A stretch of 64,000 nt of DNA, taken from contig OU612069.1 in NCBI GenBank assembly GCA_914767715.1, forward strand, positions 25,357,387-25,421,386, written 5' to 3'. This DNA is from Membranipora membranacea (Eukaryota; Bryozoa; Gymnolaemata; Cheilostomatida; Membraniporidae). The notes under the pieces were generated by a model, which was given only the letters and a program-made list of their open reading frames with translations, had not been told where the DNA came from and searched no databases. Of this stretch, positions 1 through 12,356 are shown piece after piece. A program made the position numbers and the translations under genes. Within the stretch, counting starts at the first letter, position 1; every line of letters starts with the position of its first letter.

Positions 1-837
1 ATAAGTTTTGTGAACTGCTCTTCAGATTCAACATATTGACCCACAGCTGGTGAGGTATAACTACCACTAGCTGCGCTGTGAGAGACGGGCACTCTGTACA
101 GTGTAGCATCATCAGCAGAGGCCGAGCTGGGTCGATTGTCTACTGCCGACAGAGATTTCTGAAATTAAGAATTACAATTATACATGGTTATAGTTGCAAC
201 AATTGAATAAATCAATCAAATCATTCGATGATATATTTATATTCATATCAATGAAAAGGAATACATTCAATGAAATTATGAGATAACATTGAATCATAAT
301 AACATTTATAATAATTTTAGTAATGTATGGGACAAAAATAACCATTGTTTGAAGTTTTGGGCTTTAGCAAGCAATGCATTGAAAAAGAGCTATGCGTCTG
401 TGAGGTCTAAGGGTGAACACTGCTTAGTGTGACTGAGCTCAAATTTACAGCAGTTATATACTTTTTGTTTCGATGTCACAATAACTTTAGATTTGTAAGG
501 TGCTAATTTATATAGCTCAAAGCAGGCAGACAAAACACCTCGCTCAATTTGTAATCAAAACAGTCATCATGATTCAAACAAACTAATCAACATAATTCAT
601 TGCCACCGAATACGCTTACTCATCTGTGATAAATTCACACGTCTATGCTGACAAACACACCATGATACTGTAGTTAAATGCAAGTTACAACTTATAAACT
701 CACTGAAATAATTCCCTGAGCTTTGAGCTCTTCTGTTCGTGCCTCCTGTTTTCTCTCTGATATTATACTAGACCTCATTGCTTCCCTCATGGCTGATCTA
801 ACCTTCTCACCTCTGGTCATTTCCTCAGCAGGTTTTT
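1..837 (-). CDS. Unrecognised gene, two internal exons, cut by the left edge
   Basis: Two minus-strand exons, 837-704 and 158-1, are joined in phase 0. Exon 837-704 follows a TTTTTACAG acceptor and ends at a GTGAGTTT donor. Exon 158-1 follows AATTTCAG and stays open to the window edge. The first encodes a charged, helical segment (including EKVRSAMREAMRSS and ERKQEARTEELKAQ) that could form a coiled coil. The second is rich in Ser, Ala and Gly and looks disordered (for example NRPSSASADDATLYRVPV). I recognise no domain or family. The 5' exons should lie above 837 and the 3' exons outside the window. Support is the open frames, matching phases and good splice sites; function is unknown. Confidence 0.5.
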
Positions 838-1715
838 CTGTAAAAATAAAATACTATTCTTATATAGAGGTGCCAGGATCAGTCCACATCAAGGTTCAGA
901 TACTGACGTGAAATTTTATCCTCACAAAGGGCCACCCTATGCATATTACCACCAGTCCAGGAATCCAGATGTGTGGTGTGGTTTTTGTTATTAATGCAAC
1001 AACCTAATCCACTCATGATGTATGAGTCATAAGCATTAACATCGAACTCGGAATGAGTCCTTCTTATCACATTTAAATGAACCACTTTGCAACGAGTAAG
1101 TTGTACATGAGACTGGAATTACGGGTGACCGCTCTATTCTATCTATATATTGGAGTTATCTCCTTAATGTCAATGATGGAACGATTCCAGGTCAAAATTA
1201 ACATTACATACATTAACAACATACTATATTGGCATCTAAGATGTTATGTCAAAGTGAGGTTGATCATCGCACTTATTTAAAAATAAATAAGATGGATGAG
1301 GCGAGGAGAAGGACTGTGACAGGATCCTCATTTCAAGCTCATGTGGTAATCAAGTAACCAACTGAACACCATTGTCATCTCTAACACTATTAACCAGCAT
1401 ATCTGTTAGACTTCTGATACTTATTCATTGCATCATTTTGATCAATCTTGTTTAGAACAGTTGAAAGCGCAGCGATGCCATTTGTGAAAGCTCATGATTG
1501 ACCTGAACATATGTCAATAAAGTTTTCATTATTCATTAAGTTCAGTTCAATATCAGTCGTTACCAATTAAACTGGAGACTTTATTCACTGTAGACTACAA
1601 ACATTGTTAAAAAAATACTCATATAGAACAAAATGCATTCCAAACACGATAATCGCCATCTTGCTTCAAACAAGATCTCTATGGATCATATGAATACCCC
1701 ATATTTTATTCTAAA
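838..1715. other. Non-coding interval, nothing recognised
   Basis: AT-rich sequence between the left-edge gene and the D8C exon. Short ORFs on both strands have no family resemblance or splice context. It probably holds intron of the left-edge gene and the 3' untranslated region of the D8C gene. Confidence 0.4.
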
Positions 1716-3980
1716 TTAGTCCATAGAACAAAAGGCCATTGAGCACAAAACTCGGTCCTCAAACTTGTAAACAAAATCATTGGGTTCATAGGAACACTTC
1801 ATCACTTGCAGCTTTACGTTGAGTTGTTTGCAAAAACTTTCAAAAGATCCAGGTTGATATGTGGATCCGTGTGCAGTGATGGCCACTGGGACTTGGATAG
1901 CGGTAGGCATCGTAGCATTGGACCAGAGCGGGATTTGAGTACCGCAGCTGTTAGCTATCGGACATTCATCCAATAGTCTGGTTCCTGCATCGCCACTGAA
2001 GCGAAACCACTTGGTATCAGCTTCGCTAATGCTCTTGGGATCGCACAGCTGGATTGCGGTTGTCTTTTGATATTGCTTGCGAATAGCCTCAGTTAGGTTC
2101 AAAGCAGAGTTGCAGATAGGGGAGTATGGTACAGGTTTCCTCACTGTTTCAGTGGTGGTTTTGAGACTAGTAGTCAGTTTTGGGGTTTGTGGTTTAATAG
2201 AAGAGGAGGACAAGGAAGGTGTTGTGCTTATATCAGAGGCAGTGGTTGATATTGCAGCTTCAGTAATGGCAGTGATGGTGAGAGTTGATGGTCTAGGCCT
2301 TGTGGGGTGTTGAGTGGCAGACCCATCCTCTGTGGTCTATAAGAAAGAGAAAATGAGAAGGTTAGAGATGCTGGATGATGAGGGATGAGGGGAGTGTGAA
2401 TTAGTAGGGGTATCAGTCATGTCTCATGCATCATAAAACAACATTAGAGTCGAACAGAAAGTTCAAATATTTATTTTATCTCATAGTCAATCTCCAAAAC
2501 TCATTGGATTCATCTGTATGATGTTCGAACACAGAAAACAATAATGAATACATCATAGTCTAGGCTTGATCTTTCTTTAGTGGAAGCTGGGCAGCAGCTA
2601 CCTGCTTGTTGGTGGCAGCGGCAGCTTTGGCAGCCTCTTCAGCTTTCTTCTTCTCAGCCTCAGCCTTGAGTTTGGCCTCTTTGGCCTTCTGTGCTGCAGC
2701 TCTCTCTCTGGCTTTAACGGCCTCTTCTCTAGCCTTAGCAGCCTTACACTTGGACAGTAGGCTGAGGTAGTGGGTGTAGACACTCTTCAGGTTCTCAAGT
2801 TGGATCTCAGGCTCAGTGATCACATCACCATTGCTCTTAGCCTGTTTGGGAAAAAGAGCATAGATTATGATTAAAATTAATTAAAATATAATATTTCTAT
2901 AATTGTACTTTAAGAATTGCAATATTTGATAGTAAAGGATGAGGTAGTTGTGGGGAGTTATGTTTTTCCATTGGAACCAGATTATATCAGGCAGGGTAAT
3001 GTTAATGAACAATGTCTGTAGTGTTCGCCAACCACTGCATTGATATAAACAATCACGCCTCAACAAGTTTCACTGATTTATATATTTGCTCATTTATTTT
3101 GTGTCCATGTGGGTTATTTTAGATCAAAATATTATGAAAGGTAAAATGTTCTAGATAATCTTCGACCACCAAAACTCAATTTCTTGATCTAACTGAAATT
3201 TGTGGTTAAAAAGTGTTCAAGTTGATCACAATAATTGTAAGCGACCAAAGATTGAATTTTGTTATTTATCAAAATTACAAGATAACTCCACAAAATTTTC
3301 TACCTTAGCTTAGAAAAGTTATATTTCATGCCATTATACAGTAAAACAGATCTCTAGCAAACCATACATCATATTTTGTGTAATAGTATAATACTCACAG
3401 CTCTCTTGACGAGTTTTCCGTGGTAAGCCTTCCAGCTATCCTGAGGGCACTCTGTGTGAACTCTGGACTGCATTACGTCTACCAGCATATCATACTTTAA
3501 CACCTGAAGTAATATACAGAATCAGAACAGTAGAACAAAGGCGGAATATTCATTTTCGTATTAGGTTAATTGCGCATAACTATTAGCAATAAAATGTAAA
3601 TATAATCTAATATATCAGCCAAGAGACAGCTGCAAGGATATATTATTATTTCAATTATAAAAAAACTGGCGCCAAAAATATGTTTGGGTGAAATTAATGG
3701 CAGCTAATAACAGCTCAATACAGCAGCATCAGGGTGATTATTCTTCTCCATAATACTGTTAAGCAAAGTGAAACGTAGTGATAAGTTTTATAATCTGACT
3801 GGTTATGACAACTGGTAATTGAAACACTGCTGACAAATTGCATGAATAAATTCCTTCCTACTAATCAGTTGCGAAAAGATTCCAATTTATTCTTCTCACC
3901 TGTTTAGCGACGTCAGGAGTTGAGATGACAGCAGCGCTAGCAGCAGCCACAAGTAGAACAGCTAAAGTCAGAGTATACAT
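1716..3980 (-). CDS. Secreted coiled-coil protein with alternative D8C-domain C terminus
   Basis: Exon 1 (3980-3900) encodes a 27-residue start with a clear signal peptide (MYTLTLAVLLVAAASAA). Exon 2 (3503-3399) adds 35 residues with one Cys. Exon 3 (2841-2560) encodes an Ala/Lys/Glu-rich coiled coil and stops at 2560, giving a 155-residue secreted protein. Inside exon 3 a CAG/GTAGCT donor after position 2602 is in phase 0 with an acceptor before 2336. Exon 2336-1716 encodes a Thr/Ser-rich, mucin-like linker and then about 130 residues with eight cysteines and a WFRFSGDAGTRLLDECP core. That matches the D8C domain of uromodulin and GP2. Spliced this way the protein has about 348 residues. The D8C identification is firm. 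The join to exons 1-3 is inference from phase; a separate small gene remains possible. Confidence 0.68.
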
Positions 3981-5473
3981 TCTCACAGTCTGTATCTGTC
4001 GAAGGTCGAGTTACAACTGATGGTAACCACGGTCTGTGGTAGGTTTATATCCTAATGCACTCGGATTAGCGCAGGTGTTGTGATGTTCATCCCAGCACAA
4101 CAGATGTGGGGGAGGGAGGGGTTGGGATCCGTTTTAAAGAACAGTATACCGGTGGTGCAGTTTGCAGTTTGCACAGATTAGAACACTTCAAAGTATTACC
4201 AGCCACGAGGTAGATAGATATTATCATACGGGTAAAAATATATTTTCCCCAACTTTGCATTGATGAAAAATGACTTAGTTAAATTCTTTAAAATAACCAC
4301 CTAATTTGAAATCCTAGGTCGAACCCCAAAACTCATTTCCAAGTATGAAAAATTGCCTAAGAAGTCTGCAGTGAAGGTAATGTTTTTGGAACATTAGCTG
4401 TATTACTGCCCAAACTGGTTATGTAACAAGTGAAATCGACTCCTTCTTTCCCTCTATACATTAATGTACAAATCTAGGATGAACAAATACTCAGTTATGT
4501 AACAAATCCTAGATTTCCAGGGTGTGAAGTGGTGGGATTAAACCCATCTGGACTGGACAAGAGGACTCACTATCAGTGGCATTATTTGTTTTACCAACTC
4601 TTATTGCCAATATTACATACCTTACATCACCTTACATAGATAAGACTAAACAACACATTTATACAAATGCTGAAAGTTTACCACACTGAGTGCATATGTA
4701 GATTGAGCTCCTTAGCTAAGCGTGTTCGGGACAGTTGGGGTGTTCCAATATCAACCGCCCACGACATTGTCAAGCATCAATGTTGCGCCAAACAGCCTTG
4801 AAGCTTATAAATATAATATGGCCAAAAGTAAGCTGTCTGACTGAAGTCAATTATCTTTGTCGTCTCAGTGTACTCATCAAACCAATGAATATGTGACTGA
4901 AAATATTTTGCTTGGATTCCAACTGATTTATCAGTTTCATAAATCCTCGTAAATACCAGCAACTGATATATATAATAATAACGCTTTGCAAAATACAACA
5001 AAAGGACATTATTTAGTTTGAGTTTTCAACCACTGTGATCTGTATATCCTTATAAGGTAAAATATCTATCATTTTGGAAATAACTTATGAAGTTACATGA
5101 TATGGGATCCCCCTTATTGTCACGCAAATATATTTCAAATTAATGAGATATAAGTATCAGGTAATATTACCAATGACAGTAGATACCAGATCGCAGCAAA
5201 CCCACACAGAGATGACTAGAGATCGTTGTTGCTATTTCCTGACTAGATTAGGATAGGGAGACACGAGTGACCATGTAAGATGATAAGGACTGAGAGAACT
5301 TTGAGTAAGACAAAATACCACTGCCTAGAGAGGACCACAGCTATGAAGTGTAGGTAAAGATGAGATAACTTATACAGATTTTCTGACTCTCCCCATCCCA
5401 GACACAAAGTTGGGTTTACTACTTCAGTGATACTGGTACATTATAGATCAAGCATTGATCCAATTTGCTGTAC
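3981..5473. other. Intergenic interval between the secreted gene and DUSP
   Basis: It contains the promoter of the secreted gene. It probably also contains the unfound 3' end of the DUSP gene, because the last DUSP exon I can see (to 5569) ends at a good donor. I could not identify the receiving exon. No other gene is recognised. Confidence 0.35.
4043..4050 (-). promoter_or_regulatory. Probable TATA box of the secreted protein gene
   Basis: On the minus strand the octamer ATATAAAC lies about 65 bases upstream of the ATG at 3980. That would place transcription start near 4015-4020. TATA promoters are common on small, strongly expressed secreted-protein genes. The spacing is inferred. Confidence 0.45.
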
Positions 5474-5555
5474 TTAGGGTTTGAGCCGCCGCCGGCTCAC
5501 CAGTAGAATGGGAATAACCGGACTGTTAGCAGTTTGGATCAAACTTGTTCTAGGT
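5445..5555. mobile_element. Diverged palindromic MITE next to the DUSP last visible exon
   Basis: Arms TAGATCAAGC..TTGATCCAATTTGC and GCAGTTTGGATCAAACTTG..CTA are inverted relative to each other. They match the arms of better copies at 26055, 62639 and 63381. The centre is not conserved. This copy is the weakest of the four and was recognised from its ends. Confidence 0.5.
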
Positions 5556-5568
5556 ATGTTATACTCAC

Positions 5569-8500
5569 CATCACTGTCGGTAACTGAGCTGTTAGATGCC
5601 TCCCCTGACTTGTACGCTCCTGTAGCTAAGGGGTAGAGATTCTCCTCCGAGTCTGTATCTGGTTCTCCAGCCTTTACCCACTCCTCGTGTCTCTCTAACT
5701 GTGTATATATACAACAAGACCAGTTAGATGATCAACGGAGATTATAGATAATGTATCCAAGTAAAGTGAAGGTTATCCGCTATAAAGTCAAGAATAGGCT
5801 TTCAGTTGAACCTAGATGGACTTAACAGATTTATTGAAATACCCAGGGGTATCACATAAAACAGTTGGCGAGTTCTGGTGAAAATAAAATTGGATTTCAT
5901 GAAAAAATACTTAGCACGATCATGGAAAAATGATGCTTTCATCCAATTTGCCTGAATTTAGAGTTGACCCCGAACCAGCTGGCTACCCAGTGCGCGAAAT
6001 GCAGGAAGATTTAACTGGTAAAACTTCAAAACAATGTAAGACTTCATCATCACAGGCTTCAGTAAGGTAATTGACATATTTTGCAGGCTGACGACCCCCA
6101 GAGAAGAACTCAGTACCTTACACTTAGTTGCACAATGGGTGGCTAATTTAAAAAAAAGCTGCCGGCAAAAGGGGAAGTGATCAAAAAATGATGATGTGGT
6201 TTCAAAAAATCCAGAATCGGAAAGAACATGTCATTATTAGTGGATCTACAAGTTTATATGGGTCTGCTATCCTAAATAGCAGAGATGCGGCCAACAACGG
6301 TTGCAATACCACCTCAAGTCACCTGTATATTACTATAATTAAAGTGAAACTACTTGTTTAATTTTGCTGCCGCCTTGAAAGTTCATATTGATCCGGTTTA
6401 TTTATGGTGACCTTGTATTGACGCTCCCATCGCATAACACCAGTTTTCTAGGTTCTGAGGTATTTTTAAGTTTCCATTATAGTTACATAAAAATAGTTTT
6501 TATAAGGTTATATAGCGTGTAAAGCAAAAATTAACTCCTTCAAGTACCATCAAAAGAGTGCGTAGTACTGAACAAAATATATTTGGTCTTTGATGGAGTC
6601 AATACAAAACCACCATGAACAAATCAGATCAATACGAGCATCCAAAGCCAGTTTTCAAGGCAGCAGCAAATTTGAAAAAGTAGTTTTGTTTTTTAATGAT
6701 TATAACGGGGTATTGCAACCGTTGTTGGCTGCATCTCGGATATTTAAGAAAGCAGACCAACGCAAACTTGCAGACCCACTAAATGCTCTGTCAGATTTCG
6801 GATGTTTTGAAACCATATCATCATTTTTGATTACATTCCCTTTTGCTGTCAGCATTTTTGGCAATGAGCCGCCCATTGTGCAACTTAGGTAAAGGTACAA
6901 CATTACTATTGCAAACAGCATGAAAAACACAACCTACCAGAGACAACTGTCAGACCTTATCTACACAAAATCGTAAACGAAGTTGTATATCTAGCCACAT
7001 TTTGCATAGACTGCCACCGGACCAGAGGCAAATGGGCAATTTCAATAGACTTAAATTTTGGCTATTTCACTAGTAGTAAAATTCTAAACATAAAACTTGA
7101 TTTCCCTTTGAGAGGTGTCTTCTTTCATGACACCACAGATGCGGATAAGAGAAAATTGATTTTCATGGAAAATGAATATTGACATATAGGTGATCAATTA
7201 TTTTGAGCCAGGTCGCTAGATTTTAGTCCAGCTTTACTTTTCCATCGGAAAGGTGACTGACAGTTTGCATATGTTTGTATAATGCCAGATAGTTATTATC
7301 GCACAACTAACACTTACGAGACTATCTATAGATTTGATATCATTATACTCATGAGGTAGTGACGGCCATCTCTTTATCTGCTCTACAGCGGACCACCTCT
7401 CTTTATCACACCACTCCTGTAACTGCTGCTGGAATCCATAGTTAGGGTTGGCGATCTGACGAGAACCTGTAAGTGTAATGTGATAAACGTATCATCTTTA
7501 GTATCATAAGTTTTTACCTGACTGTCACAAACAAATATTCGTGCATATCTTATGCAAATCACAATCTCATTGGTATCACATGATATAGTGGTTGGATCAA
7601 TAAAGTATATATTATTATTATTATTATTATTATAAGTCGGGTGAATAAAACAGTACCTCTCATCAAGGGTGATAATATTCCATAGACTTATATACCATAG
7701 ACTTAATATACGCATATATTAAGTCTTTGCACATAACTCTCAGCCGATCAAGGACTATTTATAATGATAATTGCTACATATATAGCCTGACTTTAATCAT
7801 TGTAGGATTGTAGGTACCAGAAACTAAGCTTAGCATCTGAATTGTTAATCAGAATAAGAAACTTTACCTAGTAAAGCAATGTTTATTTAGTTTTTTTTCT
7901 ATTCAACATAGTTTCTAAGCTCACACATGACTACAACAGGGAGTTGTGTTCTCATGTTAAAAAAAAAGATAATCACAGCAGCAGGGTATTTCTCTCTGAT
8001 CATAGTAGAGTAAGCATAATAGAGCTTCATTTAGACCATGGAAATATTTTATTGTGGGGACATTCAAAATTACCATTACAGATCTTCTGGTGTAAAAAAA
8101 ATGGAGAAAGCAGTCAACAAATGTAAAATGACAATGTTTGTCTGAAATAGAAATATTGTAAGAAACTCATCAGGCATCCTAGAAATGGATCAGATGGGAT
8201 TACGACCTGAGTTGAGTTCTGTTTAGAGTACAATGTTATACTGACCTCTCACAGCACAGATAGCCTTCCTCCATGTTAGATCAGGATATACAGAGAGTAG
8301 ATAGGCTGATGTGATAGTCACACTACGTGATACTCCCATTATACAATGTACTAACACATGACCTGACAAGATACGAATATGTTAACAAGTACATAAAGGA
8401 TGTGAGTATTTGGGGGTCTCTGTGTGTATATGTAACATATTATATGGATCTTCCATCTTTTTTACATCAAGTTACGAATCTCTCTGACCGTTATCCCCGC

Positions 8501-10837
8501 TTTGCCAATCCTGTGAACAATAATGACCTGACACAGATGAGCTGCATTATTCGGTGAGACAACTCTCTATTTTGGAATCCCTTGTTCAGTAGGACTAAAT
8601 ACTTACTATTTAAAAGGGGTCAGGATATGTCCTGACTTGTGTGTAGAATATAACGCAATGTTACTGGGGTTATTTTTTATATTTTAAAGTTAGAATCTGC
8701 TTGTTTGAGTCAAAGTTTTTTCCAAGTTTTGTTTTAATCAACAAATGCAATACTTCATATACATGAAGACGCTCTTCCGTCTGAATGGTGATCCATTGTT
8801 AAACAGCGATATACACACTGACATCGAGATTACACTATTATCATGTGTATCTCTGATCGTTAGAGTCAATCCAGTACAAGTTCTTAACATGTACCCGCCC
8901 CTAATTAGTAAAATTGTCCTCGGGTCGTCACGCCAAATTCCTTGTGATGGTACTCATGCTAAGTGAATTAGTTCACTCTCTATCGATCAGATATATACAT
9001 GTAAGAGTATATCCCGTCATCAGTGTGGCGATATACATACCTCCATCAGCTCGAGCTTTGTGTATAAACTCTATAGCCTTCATGAAGTGAGGTGATATAC
9101 TCTCTTTAGCATTGTCTTCTAGATGTATGTGGAGGCGACTATGAATCAAAATATAACAACAAATCATCACACTGCTTGATAGATATAAATTATCTGAGCA
9201 AATAATTCTGGAACGCATACTGTCTAAAGAGTCAACAAAAGAGGGGGGGATATGAGACAAGTGAAGCATGACTCTGCCTTAAAAGCCTTGCTTATTCTTA
9301 TTAAAAGGATGTTTCTCCAGCTATAAATGTTTACAAATTATAAGTTTATATTATAAACAGCAAAGTTTCAAGCAATTCCTTTGATATATATATATAGATG
9401 TTGTCCTCCCTGACATTGTGAAAAGACAACTTCCAAATTGTTTGACTGAAATCTGGAAGATATATTAGAATCATAATTGATAAGTCTCAAGTTATATTGG
9501 CACATGATCAAGGCAGTTAGCTGATATGAAAACATAAAAAGCATTTCACAGCGCTTGAATCCATGTTACCCAATAACATGAGGGACTAGGTCTCTTTCAT
9601 GGCACACATAAAGGGGATATTTTGATATGAAACATTCTGTAAGTTTCTCCTTGAGAACTAAACATTTTTGTATGGTTCAAGCAAATAATACACTTTTGTG
9701 AGGTGAAGATTCATCACACTTCATTGAACAGAATTACTTAACCTAATGATGTATGATATTTCAACTTTTCAAGGTATGAGCTTGCTTGACCAGCGACGCA
9801 TCGTAAGAAAGTCATAGGCAAAGAATAAAGGTGGACAAATTTGAAAAGATTGGTACCCTTCGTGAAAAAATTGTTTGCGATAATTTTAGTGTTAAAATCT
9901 CTAACTATATCTCCATAATACCTGAAGTTGAGGGGGGATTTGACCAGATGTTGACATGACCTCGAGTTCTCGATTCACTTTGATATTAATTTGTAACCCT
10001 AGAGGAGCAAATACTAGCTGAGCAAAAATTAGTTGAGCTAGTTTGGAGGTGAGTCAATGTTAACCACCAACAATTCTTAGGTGGGATCTTTTAAAAGGTT
10101 AAGGGGGTGAGTAAATGTAAGCTAGATAAAATTCAACCCCGTGCAGACCTTACCTTTGTTAATTCTCAAGTGTAAAATATTCAACATCTCTATAACACAG
10201 TGCAGTTAAATCACAACGGACAAGGATCCACTTACTGCATTAGTTTGGAGCGCTCAGTTTTTCCAGTTGACTTGACTTTAATGTTACAGGCTGTAAGTAT
10301 ATGTGTTATCTGATGTAGCTCAAGCTGCTTCTCATCAGAACTATCAGACAGACCTCCGACATACAGCCCAGGTATTATCTGTAAGATACATATCAGTAAT
10401 AGTGAGCATTATGTAGACAACTTCTGAATAACACTGGCTCAGGAGACAGGGGTCTGCATGTTTACAACCCGATTATTCCCCTCAAACTATCTCACATGTT
10501 ATCATGAATTAAGTGTCAGTTAAGGGCCATAGGGATGTGTGAGCTATGGCTTATGGTAGGGGCAGTAGTGGGTAAGGCTGGGGGATAAAATCATGTTCCT
10601 GGTGGACATAGAACGCTAAACAGGTGTTGGATAGAATCAGGTAGGTGTGACCAAAGGACACAGATCTGATGCCAGTTATATGAATGAGGAGGTAAAACGA
10701 TGGATGGGCGATATCATTGCTCATTCCTACTCTACTGAGAGTTTGGTTGCAAAGGAATCAAAATGTCTCATTTGATCATTCAACAAGTAATATAATCTTA
10801 TTTTTAGAACACTTACCTTACTCATTCCTTTACCCAT
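5569..10837 (-). CDS. DUSP22/DUSP15-like dual-specificity phosphatase
   Basis: Minus-strand exons are 10837-10817, 10378-10236, 9138-9041, 8362-8246, 7466-7318 and 5698-5569, with matching phases, giving 219 residues before the last donor. The first exon is only seven codons, MGKGMSK, and continues into IIPGLYVGGL, like the DUSP22 N terminus. Gly2 suggests N-myristoylation and membrane attachment. The catalytic P-loop is HCIMGVSRS with Cys94. Asp63 in HLEDNAKESI aligns with the general acid. ANPNYGFQQQLQEW is the conserved end of the domain. Such enzymes dephosphorylate phospho-Tyr and phospho-Ser/Thr in signalling proteins. The tail is acidic and Ser-rich. The visible 3' end is either a GTGAGTAT donor to an unseen exon or a 32-codon read-through to a stop at 5474. 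Family assignment is firm; the C terminus is open. Confidence 0.88.
6114..6898. mobile_element. Fold-back DNA element with about 195-bp inverted arms
   Basis: The arms at about 6114-6310 and 6705-6898 are inverted copies. Both carry GTTGCACAATGGG at the outer end, and TTGCAACCGTTGTTGGC in one arm pairs with its complement in the other. The roughly 390-bp middle shows no transposase. It lies in the last visible DUSP intron. A 100-codon plus-strand ORF in the right arm is an arm artefact. No target-site duplication is clear. Confidence 0.72.
7606..7633. repeat. TTA trinucleotide microsatellite
   Basis: About nine uninterrupted copies of a three-base ATT/TTA unit lie in the DUSP intron. Confidence 0.85.
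10005..10135. repeat. Diverged copy of the CTAGAGGAGTAAAT repeat family
   Basis: The sequence CTAGAGGAGCAAATACTAGC, and further on GAGTAAATGTAAGCTAG, matches repeats near 30560 and 50251. It lies in the DUSP intron between exons 2 and 3. The element edges are unclear. Confidence 0.45.
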
Positions 10838-12356
10838 TCTCCTGCTTGAAGGATCGATTACGTACGACCAAGAGTAGCGATCAATCCGTCACCTACAATT
10901 TATTCTAAACTGTTAAAATCATTACCCACAACTTACACCACAGACTACTGAAACTGGTCCTACAGCAATGGTACCCTGTTGATGAGTGAAAGCCTATAAG
11001 GATACTGAGTCCTATTGGGTGGGTTTGATGGTGATGCAACAACCTGCCATTGACCGAAATACTTCCATATTAGGTAACTAATGGTTGAATCATCATTACT
11101 CAACCATAGATAAACAGCGTCAACATAGAAAAACATTGAAGAATCATTGATTCTGTGCAAAAGCTGACAAATATCAGTAACAAAATGACACATGTTACAT
11201 ATATATATATATATATAATACATATATTTGCTTTGTATTTTTTACATACACTAACTTATTACTTTCTTATAATTAACAATAAAGGCCCCCTACTTACTTA
11301 CAAAGATTTATGATTGTTCTCCAAACTACAACAGTTCTATACAATACCTGCTTTCTGATGCAAGTGTGTCTATTATGTAACTTCGAAGAAACATCTTCTC
11401 CACAGCCAATGGGCATGAGAAATTGTCATTCATCCAGTTTCTTGCTCTGATTCATCATCAACAAATTTCCATTATCCAACCTTGACATTGTGGATTTAGG
11501 ATCTATTGGCACTATATCAGACTAAAACATCGATTCATTTTGAAATTGTTCTATTGGTTTATTTGGGTCGATCTAGTTCTAAAGAAGTTCAAGGCCATAA
11601 TCACACAAGAAGAAACTTTGGTGGACAAGAAACTTATTGTACCAAAAACTGACTTAGATTAGCCTTCTTGGTGCATTGTACCTCCATATAATACTACACA
11701 GTTATATAAAGTGAAAGAAACTAAGGTACTTAATGATAATACCCTGATCAACTAGTAATAAACCACAGAAGAATTGTCCATAACATCATCATAATAATAT
11801 ATTCAATATTTTATTTTCTTTCTTAGTTTCTACCACCACTTAGATTGGTCCACTTACTACTACTAGTACTACACTACTAGTGATAGTATGTTGGTAGATT
11901 TGCCATTGATTAGGTTCAGAAAGAGCTACTAAACAGTATGTTTAATGAGTTATGTATACTAGAAATTGAATGACCAGTACGTCAATTGGGTACAGATAGT
12001 AGGATGTTCCTTTTTTAGTAGGTTAATGAAACTTAATGATTAATTTAATGGTTAATGAACTCCCTCTATGCTTTGGTGTAGCACTAAATAAATACTATCA
12101 ACCAAAACAGAAAACCCGGTCCCAATTTAAAGCATAGATAGTAGTATTTAAACAGTATGAGAACTACTGCTATAGATAGGCCTCATATAACTACCACAGG
12201 ACCCATGATAGATATTTGAAGCCTATTAGTATTATAGTCACTGTCGTCTTTGGGGATCAGGTTAGTCTAAATTTTAAATTTGAAGAACTAGATAATTACA
12301 TCAATGACATCAGATATTCCTTGTTGTCAGACTGATTCTATTTTTGATACAGAGCC
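10838..12356. promoter_or_regulatory. Divergent promoter region of DUSP and IWS1
   Basis: The start codons of DUSP (10837, minus) and IWS1 (12357, plus) face away from each other across about 1.5 kb with no other gene. A splice-acceptor-like GATACAG four bases before the IWS1 ATG suggests a non-coding 5' exon of IWS1 inside this interval. I see no clear TATA box. A TA-dinucleotide run lies near 11200. Confidence 0.5.

Noticed and set aside
5915-6010. Another copy of the TAGAYCAAG palindromic MITE
   Set aside because: Only ATCCAATTTGCCTGAATTTAG resembles an arm; the partner arm is not convincing.
6590-6930. ORFs on both strands near 6700
   Set aside because: They lie in the right arm of a fold-back element; the left arm holds a broken copy.
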